This document shows positions 8,157 through 16,952 of a DNA stretch of 34,843 bases, one piece after another. The stretch is from Propionicimonas sp. (GTDB taxonomy: Bacteria; Actinomycetota; Actinomycetes; Propionibacteriales; Propionibacteriaceae). The stretch spans positions 1-34,843 of the forward strand of contig JAPUEM010000149.1 of assembly GCA_027492575.1 (NCBI GenBank), read 5' to 3'. Within the stretch, counting starts at the first letter, position 1, and each line of letters starts with the position of its first letter. A model generated the notes under the pieces. The model had not been told where the DNA came from and searched no databases. It saw only the letters and a list, made by a program, of their open reading frames with translations. Both the position numbers and the translations under genes were made by a program.

Positions 8157-9488
8157 GTGCGGAAGTGGGGGAAGATCCTCGGGATCGTGCTCGGGTCGGT
8201 CCTGGTGCTGGCGCTGGTGGCGGCAACCGGGGTCTACTGGTGGCAGCGGCCGATGCTGCTGACCGGGACGGGGTACGCGGCGCACAACGCCTGCGCGATC
8301 ACCCACGTGGCGGGACGCGACAACCCCGAGGCGGATCTGCCGGACAACCCGCTGGTGCCGGTGCTGCGTTCCTCGATCACTGAGGCGGGGGCCGAGGCCA
8401 CCGTGCTGGGGGTCTTCGCCAAGCAGACCGCCTGGTTCGCTCCCGGCTTCGGCTGCACGGTCTCCGGCCAGGCCCCCACGCTGCCCGACCCGACCCCGGT
8501 GAGCGCCGACGCCAACCCCTACGCCGCCGTTCCGGCGCCCACCGCTTCCGCCGAGGTGCAGGCGGCTCTCGACCACGCTTTCGGCGCCGACCTGGACGAG
8601 GCCGGACGTGCCGCGCTGGGAACGCGCGGCATCGTCGTGCTGGAGGACGGCGACCTGGTCGCCGAGCAGTACGCCGCTGGCTTCGACGCGGATACCCCGC
8701 AGCTGGGCTGGTCGATGACCAAGAGCCTGACCAACCTGCTGGTCGGACGCCTGGTCGCGCGCGGCGAGGTGAGCCTCGACGACGACCACCTGCGTCCGGA
8801 ATGGACGGACGGGCGCGCGTCCATCACGATCCGGAACCTGCTGCAGATGACCAGCGGCATCTCCTGGGACGAAACCTACAGCCTCGGCACCCCGATCACC
8901 CGGATGCTCTACCTCGAACCCGACATGGGCGGCTACGTGGCCTCCCTGCCGCTCGCGCACGAGCCCGGCACCCACCTGCAGTACTCCAGCGGCAGCACCA
9001 CCCTGCTGTGCTCGATCCTGGCGCCCAGCCGAGGTGGCGCCGACTGGCCGCGGGCCGAACTCTTCGCCCCGCTCGGGCTTTCCAGCATGACCCTGGAGCC
9101 GGACGGCGCGGGCACCCCGGTCTGCAGCTCGTACGCCTGGGCGACCCCGCGGGATTGGGCGGCGGTCGGCCAGTTCGCGCTGGCGGACGGCGTCTGGAAC
9201 GGCGAGCGACTGCTCCCCGAGGGCTGGATCGCCGAGTCGGTGAAAGCCGTCGACGTCGACTCCGAGGAGGACGGCTACGCCTCCGGCTGGTGGGCCAACC
9301 AGCGCCCGGACGGCACCCTGCGGCGTCCCGAGGTGCCGGCCGACACCTACTGGGCGATCGGCCACGACGGCCAGTGGATCGTCGTCGTCCCGTCCGAGCA
9401 GCTGGTGATCGCCCGCCTCGGTTTCACTCCGGACGCCGACGAGCGGGTCACCGAACTCACCGCCGCCCTGATCGAGGCGCTGCGCTGA
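8157..9488 (+). CDS. Serine hydrolase, class C beta-lactamase-like, membrane anchored
   Basis: A protein of about 443 residues of the beta-lactamase/transpeptidase-like superfamily. The active-site SxxK is SMTK (Ser186 when counted from GTG 8157). The second motif reads YSSGS (the YxN position is Ser, as in many esterase-like members). A late GHDGQW replaces the KTG box. This pattern resembles 6-aminohexanoate-dimer hydrolase/EstB-type enzymes rather than true beta-lactamases. The N-terminus is a single hydrophobic segment (ILGIVLGSVLVLALVAATGVYWW) that should anchor the enzyme outside the membrane. Two GTG codons, 8130 and 8157, could start it; the second gives the better short basic lead. 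The substrate is not predictable. It stands alone between the mannosidase operon and a repeat cluster. Confidence 0.85.
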   Translation: MRKWGKILGIVLGSVLVLALVAATGVYWWQRPMLLTGTGYAAHNACAITHVAGRDNPEADLPDNPLVPVLRSSITEAGAEATVLGVFAKQTAWFAPGFGCTVSGQAPTLPDPTPVSADANPYAAVPAPTASAEVQAALDHAFGADLDEAGRAALGTRGIVVLEDGDLVAEQYAAGFDADTPQLGWSMTKSLTNLLVGRLVARGEVSLDDDHLRPEWTDGRASITIRNLLQMTSGISWDETYSLGTPITRMLYLEPDMGGYVASLPLAHEPGTHLQYSSGSTTLLCSILAPSRGGADWPRAELFAPLGLSSMTLEPDGAGTPVCSSYAWATPRDWAAVGQFALADGVWNGERLLPEGWIAESVKAVDVDSEEDGYASGWWANQRPDGTLRRPEVPADTYWAIGHDGQWIVVVPSEQLVIARLGFTPDADERVTELTAALIEALR

Positions 9489-9504
9489 CTGGCCATCCCG
9501 GTCT

Positions 9505-9533
9505 GGAGATCCCCGCCCACGCGGGGATGACGG
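9505..9533 (-). repeat. Dispersed palindromic repeat R1, copy 1
   Basis: GAGATCCCCGCC..GCGGGGATGACGG is an inverted copy of the GTCATCCCCGC..GCGGGGATCTC palindrome that recurs at 9602, 9662, 13851 and 13885. It can form a GC-rich hairpin just after the serine hydrolase stop, so it may double as a terminator. Confidence 0.8.
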
Positions 9534-9601
9534 AGAGGTGCTACGGCCCCGAGCCTCGCTGTCCGTCGTCCGCGCACCACTGCTGTCATCCTGCGCTCCT
9601 T

Positions 9602-9630
9602 CTGTCATCCCCGCGAAGGCGGGGATCTCC
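9602..9630 (+). repeat. Dispersed palindromic repeat R1, copy 2
   Basis: TGTCATCCCCGCGAAGGCGG then GGATCTCC: a perfect copy of the R1 consensus, with CCCCGC pairing to GCGGGG around a short loop. It is one of three copies within 190 bp upstream of the toxin-antitoxin pair. Confidence 0.85.
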
Positions 9631-9661
9631 CATACTTCGGATTGGTCGCTGCGCCAGTCGA

Positions 9662-9690
9662 TCTGTCATCCCCGCGAAGGCGGGGATCTC
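9662..9690 (+). repeat. Dispersed palindromic repeat R1, copy 3
   Basis: Same palindrome as copy 2 and in the same orientation, 60 bp further on. The stretch 9534-9661 between the copies otherwise shows only a truncated GTCATCC remnant near 9585. Confidence 0.85.
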
Positions 9691-9713
9691 TCCCATCTCA
9701 ACGCGCAAGTGTT

Positions 9714-9727
9714 GACTAAGTTTAGTC
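9714..9727. promoter_or_regulatory. Putative antitoxin operator, 14-bp perfect palindrome
   Basis: GACTAAGTTTAGTC is self-complementary apart from its central two bases and lies 20 bp before the Phd-type antitoxin start. A TTGACT (9712-9717) overlapping its left arm could be the -35 element. Phd/YefM antitoxins bind such palindromes to autoregulate their operon, so this is the likely operator. Identity inferred from position and symmetry. Confidence 0.6.
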
Positions 9728-9747
9728 TAGTTAGGTACCGTGCAAGT

Positions 9748-9972
9748 ATGTCCACCGTGAATGTGCATGAAGCGAAGACGCATCTTTCGCGGCTCTTGGA
9801 GCGGGTCGAAGCCGGCGAGGTGGTCACGATCGCGCGTGCGGGCAAGCCCATCGCCGACCTGGTTCCGCACTCGCGGGTCGACATCGTGTGGGGGACGCTC
9901 CGTGGGCGCATCGAGATCGCCGCGGACTTCGACGCACCCGACCAGGAACTCGTCGAACTCTTCGAGGCGTGA
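9748..9972 (+). CDS. Antitoxin, Phd/YefM family
   Basis: A 74-residue protein starting MSTVNVHEAKTHLSRLLERV, the characteristic N-terminus of Phd/YefM antitoxins, which fold as a DNA-binding dimer. The next stretch (GEVVTIARAGKPIADLVP) is the conserved strand-turn-strand. The acidic C-terminus (DFDAPDQELVELFEA) would wrap the toxin. The ATG at 9748 is the only start that places this motif at the N-terminus. The stop shares a base with the toxin start (TGATG), so the pair is translationally coupled. Confidence 0.92.
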   Translation: MSTVNVHEAKTHLSRLLERVEAGEVVTIARAGKPIADLVPHSRVDIVWGTLRGRIEIAADFDAPDQELVELFEA

Positions 9973-10358
9973 TGCGCGGGCTGCTGCTGGATACCCAGGC
10001 CCTGCTGTGGCTGCTGGGGGACAGCCCTCGGATGGGTCCGGTGGCCCGTGCGCGGGTGGCTGCGGCGGCCGGCGTCCGCTACTCCGCGGCATCCATCTGG
10101 GAGATCGAGATCAAGCGGGCCTCCGGCAAGCTCCAGATCGAAGGCGACCTCGTTGCCGGGCTGGTTGCGTCGGGGCTCACCGAATTGCCCGTCACCGCGG
10201 CGCATGCGCTGGGGATCGGCGCAACGGAACTTCCGCACCGGGATCCGTTCGACCGGCTCCTGCTCACCCAGGCCGCGGCCGAGGGTCTGGCGTTCCTCAC
10301 CACTGATTCCGTCCTGTTGAGCCTGGCGCGCAGCGACATCATCGACGCGCGATCCTGA
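9972..10358 (+). CDS. Toxin, VapC-type PIN-domain ribonuclease
   Basis: A 128-residue PIN-domain protein, the toxin partner of the Phd-like antitoxin. The acidic residues expected around the metal site are present: Asp7 in LLLDTQALLW, Glu in SIWEIEIKRASGKL, and Asp residues in HRDPFDRLL and FLTTDS. The LLLDTQALLWLL start and SAASIWEIEIK block are typical of the PIN subgroup that is paired with Phd rather than VapB antitoxins. Expected activity is Mg2+-dependent cleavage of RNA, with the specific target unknown. Start ATG 9972 overlaps the antitoxin stop by one base. Confidence 0.92.
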   Translation: MRGLLLDTQALLWLLGDSPRMGPVARARVAAAAGVRYSAASIWEIEIKRASGKLQIEGDLVAGLVASGLTELPVTAAHALGIGATELPHRDPFDRLLLTQAAAEGLAFLTTDSVLLSLARSDIIDARS

Positions 10359-10400
10359 AACCCGGCCACCGCTTCTTCCTCGTCATGCCCGCGAAGGCTG

Positions 10401-10545
10401 TTCTTTGCGCCGCTCCCGTGCCGCGCGTCCTGACTCGTCCCTTTCCACCGCTGGCGTGGCGGTCGTCGTCTTCTCCTTGCGCCGCTGCCGCGGTGCGCGT
10501 CAAGACTCCTCCCTTCCCGCCGCTCTCGCGGTGTGGCGATCGTCT
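10401..10545 (+). repeat. Two diverged direct repeats with a 72-bp period
   Basis: A unit starting near 10401 (TTGCGCCGCTCCCGTG, then CGCGCGTC.TGACTCGTCCCTT, then CCGCTGGCGTGGCGG) recurs from about 10473 with many substitutions but conserved blocks (TTGCGCCGCT, GCGCGTC, CTCCCTT, CCGCT, TGGCG.TCGTC). The interval 10359-10609 has no convincing gene; a fragment of repeat R1 (CGTCATGCCCGCGAAGGC, from 10381) precedes the units. Confidence 0.65.
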
Positions 10546-10609
10546 GGGATCTCTCCGGTGTTGGCACGGGACCCTCGACGTGAGGTGGGTTGTGGGTTCA
10601 CGATGAGGC

Positions 10610-11842
10610 ATGACGAAGTACCTGATCATCGGCGGCGGAACCACGACAGCCCGTGCGGTCGAGGGCATTCGCGAGGTCGATGCCGACGGCTCGATCGCCG
10701 TCGTGGCTGCCGAACCTCACCTGCCCTACGACCGTCCGCCCTTGTCGAAGGGGATTCTGCTGGGCTCGGACGAACCGGCCGCCGCGCTGCCCCACGATGC
10801 TGAGTGGTACAGCGGGCGGCAGGTCGAACTGCGGCTGGGCGATCCGGTCGCGTCCATCGACCCGGACGGCCACACCGTCACCCTGATCAGCGGCGAGCAA
10901 CTGGAATGGGAGCGTTTGCTGCTGGCCACGGGCTCGTCCGTGCGGCACCTGGAGGTGCCCGGCGCCGACCTGCCCGGCGTCTTCTCGCTGCGCACGCTTG
11001 AGGACTCCCTCGCCCTGCTCGAACGGTTCAAGGAGGGCGGCCGGGTCGCCATCGTCGGCGCCGGCTGGATCGGGCTCGAGGTCGCGGCCGCCGCCCGCAG
11101 CCACGGCTGCTCGGTGGTGGTGATCGAGCCGCAACAGGTGCCGCTGCTGGCGGTGATGGGGGAGCGGATCGGCACCTGGTTCGCCGACCTGCACCGCGCC
11201 CACGGGGTCGACTTCCGGTTCGGCGCGGGCGTCGCCGCCATCGACGGGACGGACGCCGCCACCGGCCTCACCCTGGCCGACGGCAGCCACGTGCGGGCGA
11301 GCACCGTGGTGGTCGGGGTCGGCATCCGTCCCAACACCATGCTTGCCGAGGCGGCTGGGCTGGAGGTCGACAACGGCATCGTCACCGACGCCGGGCTGCG
11401 CACCTCCCGTCCGGACGTCTGGGCGGCGGGTGACGTCGCCAACTGGCAGAACCGGGCCCTGGGCCGATCGATAAGGGTCGAGCACTGGGCCAACGCCTAC
11501 GACGGCGGTCTGGCCGCCGGACGCTCGATGGCCGGCGCGGACGTGGTCTACGACCCGCTGCCCTTCTTCTACTCCGACCAGTACGACGCCGGCCTGGAAT
11601 ACACCGGCTACGTGCCGCGCGGCACCGAGACCGAGGTCGTCCTGCGCGGCGACCCGGAATCCGGCGCCTTCATGGCCTTCTGGACGGTCCCCGAAGGCGA
11701 CGGAGTGCGGGTGCTCGCCGGCATGCATGTCAACGTCTGGGACACCATCGATGCCATCATCGCCCTGATCCGCGCCGAGGCCCCGATCGATCCGGCCCGC
11801 CTGGCCGACCCTGAGGTTCCGCTGGCTGAGTTGGCTGCCTGA
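10610..11842 (+). CDS. FAD/NAD(P)-dependent oxidoreductase, ferredoxin-reductase-like
   Basis: A 410-residue flavoprotein of the rhodocoxin/putidaredoxin-reductase and AIF-like group. Domain order: an FAD-binding Rossmann segment at the N-terminus (KYLIIGGGTTTARAVEGI; the dinucleotide motif is a slightly unusual GGGTTTA), an NAD(P)-binding Rossmann motif in the middle (VAIVGAGWIGLEVAAAA), the second FAD motif (DVWAAGDVANW, about residue 267-277) and a C-terminal reductase domain. The segment ASTVVVGVGIRPNT is also typical of the family. Such enzymes pass electrons from NAD(P)H to a ferredoxin or rubredoxin. No ferredoxin or P450 gene is adjacent, so the partner is unknown. It stands alone on this strand, convergent with the HerA-like gene. 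Confidence 0.88.
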   Translation: MTKYLIIGGGTTTARAVEGIREVDADGSIAVVAAEPHLPYDRPPLSKGILLGSDEPAAALPHDAEWYSGRQVELRLGDPVASIDPDGHTVTLISGEQLEWERLLLATGSSVRHLEVPGADLPGVFSLRTLEDSLALLERFKEGGRVAIVGAGWIGLEVAAAARSHGCSVVVIEPQQVPLLAVMGERIGTWFADLHRAHGVDFRFGAGVAAIDGTDAATGLTLADGSHVRASTVVVGVGIRPNTMLAEAAGLEVDNGIVTDAGLRTSRPDVWAAGDVANWQNRALGRSIRVEHWANAYDGGLAAGRSMAGADVVYDPLPFFYSDQYDAGLEYTGYVPRGTETEVVLRGDPESGAFMAFWTVPEGDGVRVLAGMHVNVWDTIDAIIALIRAEAPIDPARLADPEVPLAELAA

Positions 11843-11854
11843 GCGATCAACTCG

Positions 11855-12015
11855 ACCGCCGGTCTTGTCGGTATCCGGCGGTTGCCGGGGCGGATCCCGA
11901 ACCGGACCGCCGCAGTTGCTGTTGTCAGCCTGGAATTCGGCCTTTTGGCGACAACAACGGCGGTTCAGTCGCCAGGCTGCCCCCCAACCGCCCTGACAAC
12001 GACAATTGCGGCGGT
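11855..12015. repeat. Four-site + + - - intergenic element A
   Basis: Four copies of a motif close to ACCGCCGYTGTTGTCG: forward at 11855 and 11906, reverse with their 5' ends at 11964 and 12015. The unit-to-unit distances are 51, 58 and 51 bp, exactly the same as in the elements at 16593 and 34452. The outer two spacer segments are not complementary to each other, so the symmetry is confined to the four sites. Units 2 and 3 pair with each other (ACCGCCG..GTTGTC with GACAAC..CGGCGGT). Unit 1 also has an 8-bp inverted repeat of its own (ACCGCCGG/CCGGCGGT), and unit 4 lies in a 10-bp one (CCCAACCGCC/GGCGGTTGGG). The element fills the convergent gap between the reductase and the HerA-like gene, where it could also stop transcription. 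Confidence 0.8.
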
Positions 12016-12047
12016 TGGGCTTCCGGGACGGGCTGCCCGGCCGCCCG

Positions 12048-13778
<1,731 letters not shown>

Positions 13779-13850
13779 GGCAGAAGCCTGCCACAACCAG
13801 CTTTCCCACCGCATCGGTGCGCCTCGGACCGTCATCCCCGCAGCCTTCTC

Positions 13851-13912
13851 CGTCATCCCCGCGAAGGCGGGGATCTCAGCCGGGAGGATTCCCGCCTTCG
13901 CGGGAATGACGG
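13851..13912. repeat. Inverted pair of R1 repeats forming a long hairpin
   Basis: A forward R1 copy (CGTCATCCCCGCGAAGGCGG, 13851-13877 overall) and a reverse copy (13885-13912, ending CGCGGGAATGACGG) face each other across 7 bp and can fold into one long stem. A partial copy (GTCATCCCCGC) starts at 13831. The pair lies between the HerA-like gene and the end of the antiporter gene, and the antiporter stop is inside it. Confidence 0.85.
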
Positions 13913-15276
13913 ATGAGAGGGAGCAGCGCGCGTCCGAGCAACGCCAGGGCGCCGACGACGCCCAACGCTGTCCACAGCACGCCGTCCACCAGGAAGATCA
14001 GGGCCATCACGACCAGCACCGGCAGCAGGTGGACGGCCGACCAGCGCAGGTAGCCGCCGAAGCTGGGCATCGCGACGCCGGCGGATTCGGCCACGGCTTT
14101 GGTGAGGAAGTTGGGCCCGTTCCCGATGTAGCTCAGCGCGCCACCCAGCACCGAGCCGAGCGAAACCGCCACCAGCAGCCCTTCCGGCACCCCCGCGACC
14201 CGTGGTTCACCGGGCAGCTGGGAGGCGATCTCGAAGAAGGTGGCGTAGGTGGGTGCGTTGTCGAGGAAGGCCGAGAGTCCGCCGCTGAAGACGAACATGG
14301 TCAGCTCGTTCAACGGCAGCGTGGGGGCGATCCGACGCAGGAAGTCGAGGGCGGGAACCATGGCCAGGAAGATGCCGATGAAGAGCGCCGCGACCTCCAG
14401 GATGGGTGCCCAGGTGAACTGATTGAGCCGGTACCGCACCTCCCGGTCGCCCAGCAGCAGGGAGGCCGCGATCGCTGCCGCCATGATCAGCTCCCGCCAC
14501 GGGATCGCCTGGACGATGCTCGCGTGACCGGTTTCCAGGGCGTGTAGATCGATGGACGGGGCCCAGGCGACCGCACCGATCACCACCGCGAGAAAGGCGA
14601 AGTTCAGCCCGCCGCGCAGACCCAGTGGCGTCCGGTCGAAGTCGTCCTCGACGATCGCGGCCAGGGTCTCGCGGGCGTAGGCGCGCCGGTCCAGCCCGTA
14701 GTAGGTCGCCAGCAGCAGGGTGTTGACCAGCAGCCATTGCGGCCACAGCCCGAAGGTCCACGAGAACGGGACGCCGCGCAGCATGCCGAGGAAGAGCGGC
14801 GGGTCGCCGAGCGGGGTCAGCAGCCCGCCGGAGTTGGCCACGATGAAGATCGTGAAGACCATGGTGTGCACCTTGTGGGCGCGTTCGGCGTTGGTGTTCA
14901 GCAACGGCCGGACCAGCAGCATGGCCGCGCCGGTCGTCCCGACGAAGGACGCCAGCACCGCCCCGATCGCGAGGAAGATCGTGTTGTTGCGTGGGGTGGC
15001 GCGGAGGTCGCCGGTGAGGACGATGCCGCCGGCGATCACGAAGAGCGCCAGCAGCAGGGTGATGAACTGGGCGTACTCGACCAGCGCATGGACGATCGAC
15101 GTCCCCGACCCCGCCGCCAGGTACCACCCGGCCACCGGCAGCCCCAGCGCCAGCGCGACGGCGAGCTTCACCGCGTTCCGCTCCCAGTGGTGAGCCGTGG
15201 CCGGCAGCAGCGGCAGGATCGCGATGCCGAGCAACAGCAGGACGAACGGGACCGCCGCCCACCACTCAACAGTCAC
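13876..15276 (-). CDS. Na+/H+ antiporter-like membrane transporter (NhaD/ArsB superfamily)
   Basis: A 466-residue, very hydrophobic protein with about 11-12 membrane helices, of the ion-transporter superfamily that includes NhaD, ArsB and CitMHS. Recognisable blocks are TGAAMLLVRPLLNTNAERAH, IFIVANSGGLLTPLGDPPLF (the conserved discontinuous-helix signature) and GLSAFLDNAPTYATFF, a second such break. The expected role is cation/proton exchange or organic-anion transport across the inner membrane. The GTG at 15276 has GAGAGG a few bases upstream. The last residues (IRHSREGGNPPG) are the translation of an R1 repeat, so the original stop has apparently been replaced by a repeat insertion or erosion. 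The natural C-terminus probably lies near residue 453. Confidence 0.85.
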   Translation of the reverse strand: MTVEWWAAVPFVLLLLGIAILPLLPATAHHWERNAVKLAVALALGLPVAGWYLAAGSGTSIVHALVEYAQFITLLLALFVIAGGIVLTGDLRATPRNNTIFLAIGAVLASFVGTTGAAMLLVRPLLNTNAERAHKVHTMVFTIFIVANSGGLLTPLGDPPLFLGMLRGVPFSWTFGLWPQWLLVNTLLLATYYGLDRRAYARETLAAIVEDDFDRTPLGLRGGLNFAFLAVVIGAVAWAPSIDLHALETGHASIVQAIPWRELIMAAAIAASLLLGDREVRYRLNQFTWAPILEVAALFIGIFLAMVPALDFLRRIAPTLPLNELTMFVFSGGLSAFLDNAPTYATFFEIASQLPGEPRVAGVPEGLLVAVSLGSVLGGALSYIGNGPNFLTKAVAESAGVAMPSFGGYLRWSAVHLLPVLVVMALIFLVDGVLWTALGVVGALALLGRALLPLIRHSREGGNPPG

Positions 15277-15348
15277 TGTCGAGATCCTCTCTCGTGCGGC
15301 TCAGCCTGGCAGCCCAGATGCCGTGCGATGGCGGCCCGACCCACCCCC

Positions 15349-15377
15349 GTCATCCCGGGCTCCGACCCGGGATCTCA
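15349..15377 (+). repeat. Dispersed palindromic repeat R1, CCGGG variant
   Basis: CGTCATCCCGGGCTCCGACC then CGGGATCTC: same frame as R1 (GTCATCCC..GGGATCTC) but with a CCGGG..CCGGG stem. The same variant recurs inverted at 21266-21292. The glycerate kinase frame runs into it. Confidence 0.75.
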
Positions 15378-16522
15378 GGGGTTCCGAGTGATCTGAGGCG
15401 GAGCAACGATTCCATGGTGAGGGCCAGGTCGTGGGGAGCGCGGAGTCGGGCCTCGGCGAACGGGATCGCCTGGTTATTGATGCTGAAGACCGCGGTCACC
15501 CCTTCGTCGTAGACGCCTTCGAAGCCGTCGGCGATGTCGCCGACGACGGCGATCACCGGCACCTGGTGCGCCTTGGCCCGGCGGGCGACACCGACCACCA
15601 CCTTGCCGGAGAGGGATTGGGAGTCGATCCGTCCCTCGCCGGTGAAGACCAGATCGGCGTCGTCGAGCAGGTCGTCGAACCCGACCGCGTCCAGCACCAC
15701 CTCGATCCCCGGACGCAGGGTCGCGCCGAAGAAGGCGAGCAGGCCGCCGCCCAGACCGCCGGCCGCCCCCGCGCCCGGGACGTCGGCGACGGTCACGCCC
15801 AGGTCGCGCTCGATCACTCGGGACGCGGCGCGCAGCCCGTCGTCCAGCCGCTGAACCAGATTGGGGGAGGCGCCCTTCTGCGGGCCGAAGACTGCTGCTG
15901 CCCCGCGCTCGCCGTACAACGGGTTGTCGACATCGCACATGACGGTGATCGTGCACGCGCGCAGTTCCGGGGCCAGGCCGGAGGCGCCGATCCGGGCGAT
16001 CCGGTCGAGGGTGCCGCCGGTCGGGACGAAGGGGTCGCCGGCGGCGTCCAGGAAGCGGACGCCCGCGGCCGCGGCAGCCCCGGCGCCGAGGTCGTTGGTG
16101 GCGCTGCCGCCGGCGCCGACGATCAGGTGCCGGGCGCCTGCCCGGGCGGCGGCGAGCATCAGCTCACCCACCCCGAAGGTGGTGGTGAGCGCGGGGTCGG
16201 CCCGTCCCTCGACCAGCGGCAGCCCCGCCACAGCCGCCATCTCGATGACGGCAGTGGCGTCGTCCAGCCGTCCGTAGTGGGCGGTGATCCGTTCACCGGG
16301 GAACGGTCCGGTCACCTCGGCAGCCACCCGGGTGCCGCCGGCCGCCGCCAGGAAGGCGTCGACGCTGCCCTCGCCGCCGTCCGCCACCGGCAGCGCGATC
16401 ACCTGGGCCTCGGGTTGGTGCCTGCGGACCGCGTCCGCCATGATCCGGCAGACCTCGGCCGAACTCATGGTCCCCTTGAACGAGTCGGGGATGAGGATCA
16501 CTTTCGGCACGGCTCCAACCAT
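15350..16522 (-). CDS. Glycerate kinase, GlxK/GarK family
   Basis: About 390 residues; it phosphorylates D-glycerate with ATP to a phosphoglycerate, feeding C2/C3 carbon into glycolysis. The family signatures are all present: VILIPDSFKGTMSSAEVC at the N-terminus, VIEMAAVAGLPLV, the GAGGSATNDLGAGAAAAAGV glycine-rich block and DLVFTGEGRIDSQSLSGKVV near the C-terminus. The ATG at 16522 gives a short lead; a GTG at 16510 would start even closer to the conserved strand. The frame is open far upstream but that part translates intergenic repeat sequence. The last eleven residues (GTPEIPGRSPG) come from an R1-variant repeat. It lies 73 bp from, and on the same strand as, the antiporter; a functional link is not evident. 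Confidence 0.92.
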   Translation of the reverse strand: MVGAVPKVILIPDSFKGTMSSAEVCRIMADAVRRHQPEAQVIALPVADGGEGSVDAFLAAAGGTRVAAEVTGPFPGERITAHYGRLDDATAVIEMAAVAGLPLVEGRADPALTTTFGVGELMLAAARAGARHLIVGAGGSATNDLGAGAAAAAGVRFLDAAGDPFVPTGGTLDRIARIGASGLAPELRACTITVMCDVDNPLYGERGAAAVFGPQKGASPNLVQRLDDGLRAASRVIERDLGVTVADVPGAGAAGGLGGGLLAFFGATLRPGIEVVLDAVGFDDLLDDADLVFTGEGRIDSQSLSGKVVVGVARRAKAHQVPVIAVVGDIADGFEGVYDEGVTAVFSINNQAIPFAEARLRAPHDLALTMESLLRLRSLGTPEIPGRSPG

Positions 16523-16592
16523 GGCAGGGCGGGCGGCAGGTGACCAGATCCACCACCAGATTGCGCGATGCCGCGGTCCCAGATGGCTGAAA

Positions 16593-16753
16593 CGCCGAAC
16601 TGTTGGGGTTATGAAGCTCGGTGGGGCCAGTGGTGCGCGCACTCGCCGATCTGTTGGGGTTACCAGCGGGCGGGAAGCCGCTATTACCCCAACGGATCGG
16701 CGGATCAGTCGGTCACGGGCCGGATCGCGTCCCATAACCCCAACAGATCGGCG
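16593..16753. repeat. Four-site + + - - intergenic element C
   Basis: Four near-identical copies of CGCCGATCTGTTGGGGTTAT: forward at 16593 and 16644, reverse with 5' ends at 16702 and 16753. Distances are 51, 58 and 51 bp, exactly those of the elements at 11855 and 34452, but the motif is different. Copies differ at only one to four positions, while the three spacer segments show no resemblance to each other. The element sits in the divergent gap between glycerate kinase and the TPP riboswitch, ending about 50 bp before the riboswitch promoter. Confidence 0.88.
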
Positions 16754-16804
16754 TTTCCCACGACAGCGCCGTCCACCGTGCGGAGCCCTCGCGGCGTCAG
16801 GGGG

Positions 16805-16810
16805 TACTCT
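16805..16810 (+). promoter_or_regulatory. Putative -10 box of the thiamine operon
   Basis: TACTCT fits TAnnnT and lies 9 bp before the riboswitch, which would start transcription at or just before the aptamer. No convincing -35 is seen. Confidence 0.5.
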
Positions 16811-16818
16811 GGAGGCCA

Positions 16819-16905
16819 AGACAGGGGAGCGCCGCAAGGGCGCTGAGAGTGCGGGAACGCAGACCCTCGAACCTGATCCGGCTAGCACCGGCGTAGGGAG
16901 TCGGG
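16819..16905 (+). ncRNA. TPP riboswitch (THI element)
   Basis: The sequence contains the conserved TPP aptamer parts in order: ACAGGGGAGC, the CTGAGAGTGC core, then GACCCTCGAACCTGATC and GGCTAGCACCGGCGTAGGGA. These form the pyrimidine- and pyrophosphate-sensing arms. It lies about 50 bp before the binding-protein gene of a thiamine-type ABC transporter, so thiamine pyrophosphate should repress the operon. The sequence after the aptamer shows a GAGG near the start codon (TTGGAGGAAAGA), which suggests control of translation initiation. Confidence 0.95.
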
Positions 16906-16952
16906 AATCTCCTCGGCAGCAGCCGAGCCCTCCGATTTCATTGGAGGAAAGA

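Noticed and set aside
9505-9690. CRISPR array from the regularly recurring GTCATCCCCGC palindromes
   Set aside because: The copies are in mixed orientation, spacers are unequal (about 30 to 70 bp), no cas genes are nearby, and the same repeat recurs singly at distant gaps.
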